From Rhizobium sp. CG5 (GTDB lineage Bacteria; Pseudomonadota; Alphaproteobacteria; Rhizobiales; Rhizobiaceae), in the NCBI RefSeq assembly GCF_023701945.1, contig NZ_JABAEF010000001.1, forward strand, positions 434,001 through 498,000: a DNA stretch of 64,000 bases, read 5' to 3'. The stretch's first letter is position 1. Each line of letters begins with the position of its first letter. The translations under genes were made by a program, and so were the position numbers. The notes under the pieces were generated by a model. It did no database searches, was not told the DNA's origin, and saw only the letters and a list, made by a program, of their open reading frames with translations. Shown here one piece after another: positions 15,664 to 22,852 of the stretch.

Positions 15664-16467
15664 ATGCAAAGCATGGTGATGACAGAGACGATATGGCAGC
15701 GGTTGCTGGCCCTTCGGCAGGGAGCATCCAGCCTGGCCTCCAGCAGTGCGGCCGAAGACCTTTATGGGCCGATCGCCGGCGCGCGCGGTGCCTTCGTGCT
15801 GGCGCAGGTCGGGCAGTCGCTGGACGGTCGCATTGCCACGCCCGCGGGCGATGCGCGCGATGTATCGGGGCCGGACGGCCTTTCGCATCTGCATCGCTGC
15901 CGGGCACTGGTCGATGCGGTGATCGTCGGTGTCGGAACCGTGCGAGCCGACGATCCGAAACTGTCGGTCAGAATGGTCGAGGGGCCCGCGCCGGTGCGCG
16001 TCGTTGTCGACTGCCACGCGGTGCTGGAGGGTGATGAAAGCCTGTTCCACGACGGCGGGGCACCGGTCATCGTGCTGCGCAGCGCCAATGCGAAGGGCCG
16101 GCCGCTGCCGAAGGCGGAAGTGATCCGTCTGCAGCTCAAAGCTTGCGGACTCGACCCCAAGGACATGCTCGATGCCCTGGCGGAGCGCCACCTGCATCGG
16201 GTGCTTGTCGAAGGTGGGGCCCGCACTATCGCGCGCTTCATCGATGCCGGTCTCGTCGACCGGCTGCATGTAGCGATTTCTCCGATCATCATCGGCTCAG
16301 GTCCGAGCGGCATCACATTGCCGCCGATCGAGCGGCTGGCCGGCGCACACCGCCCGGTCACCGATGTCTACAGTCTCGGCAGCGATATCCTGTTCGACTG
16401 CCGGCTGGAACGGCGCCGCGCCTCAGAGCGGCAGAGCGAGCAGGTCCGCATGGCCCACCAGGCATAG
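15664..16467 (+). CDS. RibD C-terminal-type pyrimidine reductase homologue
   Basis: A 267-residue protein consisting of the reductase domain of RibD without the deaminase domain. Family motifs are LAQVGQSLDGRIAT (near residue 45), ALVDAVIVGVGTVRADDPKL, RVLVEGGARTIARFIDAGLV and VAISPIIIGSG. In riboflavin synthesis this domain reduces the ribosylamino-pyrimidine made from GTP, using NADPH. As a free-standing paralogue near a RibA paralogue, it may act on a related intermediate. Its 3' end overlaps the convergent methyltransferase gene by 45 nt. The cytochrome b561 gene is 8 nt upstream. The ATG at 15664 is chosen, with GGG 7 nt before it. Confidence 0.87.
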   Translation: MQSMVMTETIWQRLLALRQGASSLASSSAAEDLYGPIAGARGAFVLAQVGQSLDGRIATPAGDARDVSGPDGLSHLHRCRALVDAVIVGVGTVRADDPKLSVRMVEGPAPVRVVVDCHAVLEGDESLFHDGGAPVIVLRSANAKGRPLPKAEVIRLQLKACGLDPKDMLDALAERHLHRVLVEGGARTIARFIDAGLVDRLHVAISPIIIGSGPSGITLPPIERLAGAHRPVTDVYSLGSDILFDCRLERRRASERQSEQVRMAHQA

Positions 16468-17217
16468 GCTGCCGGCTTCGCCGACCATGTCCCGGCGGTA
16501 GCCAAGCCATTCGTCGATCTTGGCCTCAGGCAGATCTTTCATCTCCAGGAGCGGTTGGCGCAATCCGTTCAGCAATTCGATCTGCAGGGCGCGCGAATTG
16601 GCGTCCAGCCGCCAGGGACTGTCTTCAATCTTGACGCGGAAACCGCGCGCCGTCAGAACGCGGGTCAGGCAATCCGTGGCATCCGGGCCGAGCGCCGTCC
16701 CAAGCCCCTTGTCGGTGCGCTGATGCCGGTTGAACAGGTCGACGATCTCACCATCGAGCGGATGGGGCAGTGACCAGTGCATCAACCCATTATAGTTCAA
16801 AGCCGCATAAAGACCGATCCGCGCCGATGCGAGCCGGTCGGCAAGGTCGGTACACAGTTGCTCCGAACACAGATCGAACAGGGCAGATGCGGTGACGACG
16901 TCCACGCCGTCCAAAGGAAGGGCTGCGATGTCGTTCAGATCGTGCTGGAGGAACCCGACTTTGCTGTTTAAGCCAATCTGGCGCGCCGCCTCTTGCAGCA
17001 GGGTGGGATCGTAGTCGAGCAAGTGCCAGTTCACGTCTCCCGGGAGCCGATCGCTGAGGCTGCGCCAGGTCGAGCCCGTGCCACACCCGATGTCGAGAAT
17101 GCGCGCATTCTCCAAACTGGCGAGATGGCCGGCCAGATCCTGCACCAGAGCGCCGTGCCGGGCCGCGATATCGGCCGGCTCGCGCAGCGCCAGCCAGGTC
17201 TTGTCAAATCCGCTCAT
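16423..17217 (-). CDS. class I SAM-dependent methyltransferase
   Basis: A 264-residue soluble protein. Motif I is ARILDIGCGTGSTWRSL (residues about 38-54), followed by the acidic ribose-binding position in WHLLDYDPTLL, motif II HDLNDIAALPLDGVDVVTAS and a Rossmann-type remainder. The substrate is not indicated. Its ATG overlaps the stop of the glycosyltransferase gene by 4 nt (17214-17217), so it is the last gene of a four-gene operon with the dehydrogenase, the PTPS-like protein and the glycosyltransferase. A methylated, glycosylated small molecule as end product would fit. The 3' end overlaps the RibD-like gene on the other strand. Confidence 0.88.
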   Translation of the reverse strand: MSGFDKTWLALREPADIAARHGALVQDLAGHLASLENARILDIGCGTGSTWRSLSDRLPGDVNWHLLDYDPTLLQEAARQIGLNSKVGFLQHDLNDIAALPLDGVDVVTASALFDLCSEQLCTDLADRLASARIGLYAALNYNGLMHWSLPHPLDGEIVDLFNRHQRTDKGLGTALGPDATDCLTRVLTARGFRVKIEDSPWRLDANSRALQIELLNGLRQPLLEMKDLPEAKIDEWLGYRRDMVGEAGSLCLVGHADLLALPL

Positions 17218-18257
17218 GCCTGTGCTCTCAACGTGGACGCGATAATCTCTGTCGTTGTGTCCCAGCCTGGCAACGCCAACCCGGCGCGCCGTGCCGCTGC
17301 GGCCTTGGCGCGACGCAGGGGCTTGTCGGTCAGCAGGCTTTCAAGCGCCTTGGCAAAGGCGTCGATATCGTCGACCGGGACCAGGATTCCGGCGTCTTCC
17401 GGCACGACGTCGGGAATGGCACCGGTCCGGCAGGCGACGATCGGCAGGCCCTGCGACAGGGCTTCGGCGAAAACCATGCCATAGCCTTCGAAGCGGCTGG
17501 CCAGGGCGAAGATGTCGGCATCCGCCAGCAGTGCGCGCGGTTGATCGCATTCGCCGGCCAGCGAAATCCGATCGGCCAAGCCCAGGGCATCGACCTGCTG
17601 GCGCAGGCTCGCGGCGACCTCCGGGTTGAGGGTCTTGCTGCCGACGATCGTCGCCCGCCAGGCCAGATGCTTGACCTGCTTCAGCGCCGATATCAGCACG
17701 TCATGGCCCTTGCGCTGTATCAAGGTGCCGATCGACAGAATATGTGGCGGATCGTTGTCACCGGTGGCAGCCGCTGCCGGATCGGTGCCCGGAATAGCCA
17801 CCGTGATGCGGTGCGGCTCCACGCCGAAATGGGTCTGCAGCTCGCGGGCCGTCATCGGCGAGGTCACGATGATATGGCGGGCGAAGGATAACGCGCGGCG
17901 TTCGCAGTCGTGAAGCAGGCTCTGCTGGCGCAGGTCAAGACCGGTCTCGAGCGCCAGCGGATGATGGACGAGCGCGACTATGCGCAGGCGTGCTGCTTCA
18001 CGCTCGGCCCATTCGTCGAGCACGCCATAGGCAAGGCCGTCGATGACAACGAGCGCACCATCCGGCAGTGCCGACAGCCGGCGCTCCGCCTCCTGCTTTA
18101 TCTTAAGGGAGGGAGCGGGAAAGCCTTCCCCTAACGGCAGGGCCTCGACCGTCCAGCCGCCTCTGCCGAGACCGTCGATCACCCGGCGATCATAGGCGTA
18201 GCCGCCGGTATTCAGAGCGAGGTCGCCGGGATAGGCAAAGGTCAGGCCAGCGCTCAA
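17214..18257 (-). CDS. family 4 glycosyltransferase
   Basis: A 347-residue GT-B glycosyltransferase. The C-terminal domain has ILSIGTLIQRKGHDVLISAL and the EX7E sugar-nucleotide motif in SRFEGYGMVFAEALSQGLPI, typical of the GT4 family of retaining enzymes. The N-terminal domain begins TFAYPGDLALNTGGYAYDRR, with a GG loop for the acceptor side. No membrane segment is seen. It is translationally coupled on both sides: ATGA overlaps with the PTPS-like gene (18254-18257) and the methyltransferase gene (17214-17217). Donor and acceptor are unknown; an acceptor derived from the GTP-based neighbours is an inference. Confidence 0.9.
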   Translation of the reverse strand: MSAGLTFAYPGDLALNTGGYAYDRRVIDGLGRGGWTVEALPLGEGFPAPSLKIKQEAERRLSALPDGALVVIDGLAYGVLDEWAEREAARLRIVALVHHPLALETGLDLRQQSLLHDCERRALSFARHIIVTSPMTARELQTHFGVEPHRITVAIPGTDPAAAATGDNDPPHILSIGTLIQRKGHDVLISALKQVKHLAWRATIVGSKTLNPEVAASLRQQVDALGLADRISLAGECDQPRALLADADIFALASRFEGYGMVFAEALSQGLPIVACRTGAIPDVVPEDAGILVPVDDIDAFAKALESLLTDKPLRRAKAAAARRAGLALPGWDTTTEIIASTLRAQA

Positions 18258-18652
18258 AGGTCGGCCTCGTACCAGCCGCGGGCAGCATGGGATTCGTGCA
18301 GGGTCACTTTGAGCCGGCAGATGCGGTGGCTTCCCGGTCCGAGCCGCTTGTCGGCAACGGCCTGGGCCAGTTCGTCGAAAATATGCTTGGCGATCACCTC
18401 CGTCGTGGTGATCTTGCCGGTGAAGACAGTGACCTCGTCGAGATTTTTATAGTTGAGCGGCTTCAGCACCTCGCCCAGAACCGTGGTGGCGGCGCCAATG
18501 TCGACCGCCAGCCCGTCCTCGTCGACATCGCGGGTGAAAAAGGCGGCATCGACCACGAAGGTGGCGCCATGCATGCCCTGGGCGGGCCCGAAAACCGGGC
18601 GGGCCAGACTGTGGGCAATCATGATGTGATCTCGGACTTCAACGGCAAACAT
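18254..18652 (-). CDS. 6-pyruvoyl-tetrahydropterin synthase (QueD/PTPS) fold protein with degenerate active site
   Basis: A 132-residue protein that aligns along its length with QueD/PTPS: zinc site region IMIAHSLARPVFGPAQGMHG, then LAVDIGAATTVLGEVLKPLN, TTTEVIAKHIFDELA and the closing LHESHAARGW. Two of three zinc histidines remain (His14, His28), but the second His of the HGH motif is Ala30. The catalytic Cys is Ala24, the Asp-His pair of LDH is Asn67-Tyr68, and only Glu120 is kept. Normal conversion of dihydroneopterin triphosphate is therefore unlikely. It may bind a pterin-like ligand or catalyse something different. It lies between the dehydrogenase gene (25 nt upstream) and the glycosyltransferase gene (ATGA overlap). 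Confidence 0.85.
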   Translation of the reverse strand: MFAVEVRDHIMIAHSLARPVFGPAQGMHGATFVVDAAFFTRDVDEDGLAVDIGAATTVLGEVLKPLNYKNLDEVTVFTGKITTTEVIAKHIFDELAQAVADKRLGPGSHRICRLKVTLHESHAARGWYEADL

Positions 18653-18677
18653 GGTGTCTCACTCTTCGCTATGACTG

Positions 18678-19679
18678 TCAGTAACGGATACGATGACAAA
18701 GGGTTTCCGGATCGGCCAGGATGGCCGGATAGGCGTTCTCAAGCTCGTTAAAGACGGTTTCGCCGGAGATCAGGGTATCGAGGCAGGCGTCACGCAACAG
18801 GTCGAGCGCCTTGGCAAGCCGTCTGGCATAGGTCCAGCGGGCCCGCCTTGCCGGCGGCACGGAGCCCACCTGCGAGCTGACGATGGTCAGCCGGCGGGCA
18901 TGAAAGGCGCCGCCGAGCGGCAGGCTGACGGGCCTGTCGCCGTGCCAGCTTGCCTCGACGATCCGCGCCTCCTGCCCGGCCAGCTCAATGGCCTGGGCCA
19001 GCGCTTCGGCGGATCCGGACGCATTGATGGCCACGTCGAATTCGCCAGCCACCTGTTCGCCATAGGAAAAGCCGATGCCGAGCCGATCGGCCAGGGTTTG
19101 TCTCTCCGGGTTGGGATCCATCAGCAGGACGTCGGTGCCGACGATCCGCGATGCGAGATAGGCCACCAGCGCACCAACCACGCCGGCGCCGAAGACGGCC
19201 ACCCGGTCTCCCGGCAGAATATCGGCGTCCCAGACAATGTTCAGCGCCGTCTCCATATTGGCGGCCAGCACGGCCCGGGCGGGCGGCAAACCGTCGGGCA
19301 GGGCGGTCACGCTAGCCTCACCGACGGTAAACAAATCTTGATGGGGATGGAGGCAGAATACGGTCTTGCCAATCAGCGCTGCACTGCCGGCCTCGACCCG
19401 CCCGACGGCCGAATAGCCGTATTTTACCGGAAAGGGGAATTGTCCGGCCATATGGGGGCCGCGCATGCGCTCGAATTCGCTCGGGGGAACGCGGCCGTTG
19501 AACACGAGGTTCTCCGTGCCCCGGCTGATGCCGCTGTACAGCATGCGCACCAGCACCTCGCCTTCTTTCAGCGGCGGCAGGCCCTCCTCCTGCACTTGGC
19601 ACGTGCCGGCGGCCGGAAACCACAAGGCGCGTGCGCTTTGCGCCTGCGCCATGCCGGCTGCCTTTGTGTCGAGGTTCAT
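18678..19679 (-). CDS. zinc-type/MDR alcohol dehydrogenase-like protein (BchC-like)
   Basis: A 333-residue medium-chain dehydrogenase/reductase. The catalytic domain opens with ARALWFPAAGTCQVQEEGLP and LVRMLYSGISRGTENL, close to the BchC subgroup. The Rossmann domain has VAVFGAGVVGALVAYLAS and an acidic LLMDPNPERQ, suggesting NAD(H). The four-cysteine structural zinc loop is absent. The substrate would be a secondary alcohol or ketone. The ATG at 19679 has AAGGAGA upstream; the longer frame to 19724 lacks support. It is the first gene of the operon running through the PTPS-like, glycosyltransferase and methyltransferase genes, and is divergent from ribA. Confidence 0.85.
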   Translation of the reverse strand: MNLDTKAAGMAQAQSARALWFPAAGTCQVQEEGLPPLKEGEVLVRMLYSGISRGTENLVFNGRVPPSEFERMRGPHMAGQFPFPVKYGYSAVGRVEAGSAALIGKTVFCLHPHQDLFTVGEASVTALPDGLPPARAVLAANMETALNIVWDADILPGDRVAVFGAGVVGALVAYLASRIVGTDVLLMDPNPERQTLADRLGIGFSYGEQVAGEFDVAINASGSAEALAQAIELAGQEARIVEASWHGDRPVSLPLGGAFHARRLTIVSSQVGSVPPARRARWTYARRLAKALDLLRDACLDTLISGETVFNELENAYPAILADPETLCHRIRY

Positions 19680-19942
19680 CGGTCGTCTCCTTGGGCATGC
19701 GGATACGAGGCCTCGCATTCGCACATGGCGCTACGGCTGTCGCGCCGGCCGCTGGGATTAGGTATCACGGCCTACCGGGTCGGCAGTTGGGTATCCGTGC
19801 ATATGTCTTGTCATTTCGTGCAGGGATCGAGATTGTCCATAGCAGTCGGCCGTAAAAAATCCGACATGTAAGACGCAACTTAAATGATCCGGCAGGGGTT
19901 TCCCCTCGTAAGGCTTCGTGCTGGACATTTTGGAGGATATGA

Positions 19943-21049
19943 ATGACACCGCCTGACGATTATGGTTTTGGGTTTGTCTCGCCTGCAATGCAGGTCGAAC
20001 GCGCCGTTGCCGAGTTGCGGTTCGGGCGACCGGTCATCTTACGGGATGGCTCAAAGCATTTGGCTGTGCTGGCGCTCGATAGCGCTGCACCGTCGCTCTA
20101 CGATCAATTCGCCGCCGCAGTCGGTGGCACGCATTCGCTGTTTCTCACATCGCACCGCGCCGCCCGGCTGTTGCCGGCGGCGCGCGGCGACATATCGGTA
20201 CCGCTCGACGGGGTTTCGTTTGCGCAGGCGTCGCGGCTCGCCTACGGGCTTCGGGCTCGGGCTCCCGCCGTCTGGCATGAGGCCGGCCCTTTGATGGGCG
20301 CCTCGGCCGAACTGGCGCGGCAGGCCCTGCTGCTGCCGGCCATGGTCTGCGCCGAAATCGACGGTCTCGACAGCCGCTTTGCAGCCTGCTGCACGCTGGA
20401 CAGGCAGCACCTTGCCGCCACCGATACCGCCCGCCAGACCTTCAACATCGTCGTGCGCACCCGCGTGCCGCTGCGCGATCTCGGCGATGCCGAATTCGTC
20501 GTCTTCCGCGGTGGCCTGGCGCAGAAGGACCAGGTCGCCATCGTGGTCGGACAACCCGATTTCAGCGCCCCGGTGCCGATCCGCGTGCATTCGTCGTGCA
20601 TCACGGGCGACCTTTGCGGCTCGCTGAAATGCGATTGCGGCGATCAGTTGCGCAACGGGCTTGCGGACATGAAGGCACTGGGCGGCGGCGTGCTGCTTTA
20701 TCTCGATCAGGAAGGTCGCGGCACCGGTATCGGCGCCAAGATGCGGGCCTATGGATACCAGCATCTCGGGCTGGATACGATCGATGCCGATGCGGAACTT
20801 GGCTATGGCAGCGATCACCGCCGCTACGAGGCGGCAATCGCCATGCTGCGCTTGCTCGGCATCGAAAAAACCATCATCTTCACCAACAATCCGGCCAAGA
20901 TCGCAGCGCTTGCCGAGGGCGGTATCGAGGTGCACAGCCGCATGGCGGTGACCGGCGAGGTCACGGTTGAAAATGCCGGTTACTTGGCGACCAAGCGGGC
21001 GCGCGCCGGTCATATGCTGGAGATCGAGAAGCTTCTGGCCGCGGAATAG
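19943..21049 (+). CDS. ribA: GTP cyclohydrolase II paralogue (RibA) with extended N-terminal domain
   Basis: The C-terminal half (about 200-365) is a complete GTP cyclohydrolase II: zinc cysteines 219, 230 and 232 in HSSCITGDLCGSLKCDCG, GTP-binding YLDQEGRGTGIG, Tyr270 (KMRAY), Arg293 (GSDHRRY) and FTNNPAKI. It should open GTP to 2,5-diamino-6-ribosylamino-pyrimidinone phosphate plus formate. The N-terminal 170 residues (AVAELRFGRPVILRD, then LTSHRAARLLPA) faintly resemble the RibB half of RibBA but lack its acidic metal-binding motif. It is divergent from the dehydrogenase-led operon and 9 nt upstream of the CDP-alcohol transferase gene. Whether it serves riboflavin or a special product is open. 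Confidence 0.9.
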   Translation: MTPPDDYGFGFVSPAMQVERAVAELRFGRPVILRDGSKHLAVLALDSAAPSLYDQFAAAVGGTHSLFLTSHRAARLLPAARGDISVPLDGVSFAQASRLAYGLRARAPAVWHEAGPLMGASAELARQALLLPAMVCAEIDGLDSRFAACCTLDRQHLAATDTARQTFNIVVRTRVPLRDLGDAEFVVFRGGLAQKDQVAIVVGQPDFSAPVPIRVHSSCITGDLCGSLKCDCGDQLRNGLADMKALGGGVLLYLDQEGRGTGIGAKMRAYGYQHLGLDTIDADAELGYGSDHRRYEAAIAMLRLLGIEKTIIFTNNPAKIAALAEGGIEVHSRMAVTGEVTVENAGYLATKRARAGHMLEIEKLLAAE

Positions 21050-21058
21050 GACATAAGG

Positions 21059-21838
21059 ATGCTGTCGAACAAACGATCCGCCGCGCGTGCCGCTGTGATG
21101 GCGCGTGCACCATCGCCAGCGCTCAAGGCCAGTGCGCTGATCGTTCTCGGCAGCATCTTTGCCGCGGCCTGCGTCAGCTATCTTGTGGCCGCGACCCAGC
21201 TTTCGCTTGGCAGCAAGGCGGTCGTCGCCGCTCTGGCGCTTCTTCTGCTGATCTTTGCACTGGTCATCAAGGGTCTGCATCTCCACCGCTTTGAACGCTT
21301 CGGTCTTGCCAATGCGATCACGGCGATCCGCGCCGCGCTGGTCTGCATGGTCGCGGCGGCGGTGTGCTTTGCCGGCCTGCCGCAGAGTGCCGAATCGACG
21401 CTCTGGGCCTTCATGTTCATCGTGCTCGCGGCCTTTGCGCTCGATGGGGTCGACGGTTACCTGGCCCGCCGCTATGGCCAGGAATCCGAGCTCGGGGCGC
21501 GGTTCGACATGGAAGTGGACGCGCTGCTGATCCTCTGCCTGTCGGCGGCGGCGTGTCTGCTCGGCAAGGCAGGATCCTGGGTGCTGCTGATCGGATTGAT
21601 GCGCTACGGTTTCGTGCTGATGCAGGTCGTGCTGCCGCATCTCAATGCACCTTTGCCGCCGTCGTTTCGTCGCAAGCTTGTCTGCGTCATCCAGGTCGGC
21701 GTCCTGTGCCTGGTCCTTGTTCCGGGCATCGCTCCCCCGGTCTCGTCATGGTTTGCCGCCATGGCACTGCTTCTGCTCGGCTATTCTTTTCTCGTCGATG
21801 GCCTCTACCTGCTGAAAACCGCGAATGCGCGCCGCTGA
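21059..21838 (+). CDS. CDP-alcohol phosphatidyltransferase family protein
   Basis: A 259-residue membrane protein with about six helices. The family motif D(x2)DG(x2)AR(x8)G(x3)D(x3)D is intact: Asp129, Asp132-Gly133, Ala136-Arg137, Gly146, Asp150 and Asp154. These enzymes join a CDP-activated alcohol (such as CDP-diacylglycerol) to a second alcohol, releasing CMP. An N-terminal pair of helices (about 24-72) precedes the usual core. It follows ribA by 9 nt in the same direction and is likely cotranscribed, which is an odd pairing of pyrimidine/pterin and lipid chemistry. The acceptor cannot be told from sequence. Confidence 0.9.
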   Translation: MLSNKRSAARAAVMARAPSPALKASALIVLGSIFAAACVSYLVAATQLSLGSKAVVAALALLLLIFALVIKGLHLHRFERFGLANAITAIRAALVCMVAAAVCFAGLPQSAESTLWAFMFIVLAAFALDGVDGYLARRYGQESELGARFDMEVDALLILCLSAAACLLGKAGSWVLLIGLMRYGFVLMQVVLPHLNAPLPPSFRRKLVCVIQVGVLCLVLVPGIAPPVSSWFAAMALLLLGYSFLVDGLYLLKTANARR

Positions 21839-21869
21839 GCGGCCTTGCCGGAGCGAGGCCATGAGGCCG

Positions 21870-22793
21870 CTATTTGCGCCGTTGCCGCCCACCGATCAAC
21901 GAGACCGCCAGCACACACAGGCCGGGAAGGGCGGTGCCGGCGAGCGAGAAGATTCCATAGAGCAGACTTGCGGCGAGGCCCTGAGCAGCGGTGAAACCGA
22001 AGAGCGGCCAGAGGGCGGCAGCGGCCGCTTCACGGCCTCCCCAACCGCCGATGCCGATCGGGATCAGCATGGTCAGCAGGCAGAGCGGCACCGCGGTGAC
22101 GGCAGCGATCGCCGGCAGCGGCGCGCCGACCGCATCGGAGGCAATCAGGAACGTGCAGACATAGCTGGCGACGATCAGGGTGCTGAGGCCTGCCTGAACA
22201 ACGAAGGCACCGTCTTTCCAGAAGGCTGCCTCGAGGTCGGGACCAAACTTGGCAATGCGGTTTTTCAGCGGCGCGCGGAACCAGGTGGCCGCGACGCCGA
22301 GCATCGCAAGGGCGACCAGCACCACCCACACCGCAGGCCAGGGATCCATCGGCAGTTGTCCCGGCAGAAAGACCAGCCAGGCAATCACGCCAAGGCCCGT
22401 CAGCGTAAAAAAGGCGAGCTGACCGGACAGCCGCTCCAGCACCACGGCGGTCGCCGCCCGTTTCCATCCGCCGGAACTGTCCTCTTTGATGCGGTAGACG
22501 CGTGCCGCATCGCCGGCGATGCCGCCCGGCAGGATCTGGTTCAGCACGCTGCCGAGATAATATTCGCGCACCGCAACCGCCACCGGGATGGCATGGCCAA
22601 GCCTGGTGGCGGTAAAGCGCCAGCGCAGCGCCGACAGCACGATCTGCACCTGGACCACCAGCATCGCGGCAAAAATGTGCCCCGGCGGCACCCGGCCGAG
22701 GGCGTCGATCACTCCGGCCGGATCGACGGCAAAAATCAGTCCAACCACCAGCAGCAGGCCGGCGATGATTGCCAAGGCTCTCAGCTTGCGCAT
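21870..22793 (-). CDS. lysylphosphatidylglycerol-synthase-like transmembrane protein (UPF0104/AglD family)
   Basis: A 307-residue polytopic protein with about eight helices and the family-typical YLGSVLNQILPGGIAGDAAR stretch near residue 80 and GIGGWGGREAAAA near residue 255. It corresponds to the flippase half of MprF without the aminoacyl-transferase domain. Such proteins are thought to move lipids across the inner membrane. It converges on the CDP-alcohol transferase gene and is divergent from the sulfatase-like gene (60 nt apart). The neighbours suggest that it handles a lipid made or modified by them. Confidence 0.87.
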   Translation of the reverse strand: MRKLRALAIIAGLLLVVGLIFAVDPAGVIDALGRVPPGHIFAAMLVVQVQIVLSALRWRFTATRLGHAIPVAVAVREYYLGSVLNQILPGGIAGDAARVYRIKEDSSGGWKRAATAVVLERLSGQLAFFTLTGLGVIAWLVFLPGQLPMDPWPAVWVVLVALAMLGVAATWFRAPLKNRIAKFGPDLEAAFWKDGAFVVQAGLSTLIVASYVCTFLIASDAVGAPLPAIAAVTAVPLCLLTMLIPIGIGGWGGREAAAAALWPLFGFTAAQGLAASLLYGIFSLAGTALPGLCVLAVSLIGGRQRRK

Positions 22794-22852
22794 GGCCGTC
22801 TCATCTCGGCATGGTCGGTCAACATGATTCTCCAGGCAAGACGGTGAGCTGA

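Noticed and set aside
20051-21640. A 529-codon minus-strand frame opposite the RibA and CDP-alcohol transferase genes
   Set aside because: Low-complexity shadow translation; both plus-strand genes have intact family motifs.
21836-21871. GCGGCCT/AGGCCGC inverted repeat between convergent genes as a bidirectional terminator
   Set aside because: The loop is long and there is no run of Ts on either side, so function is unsupported.
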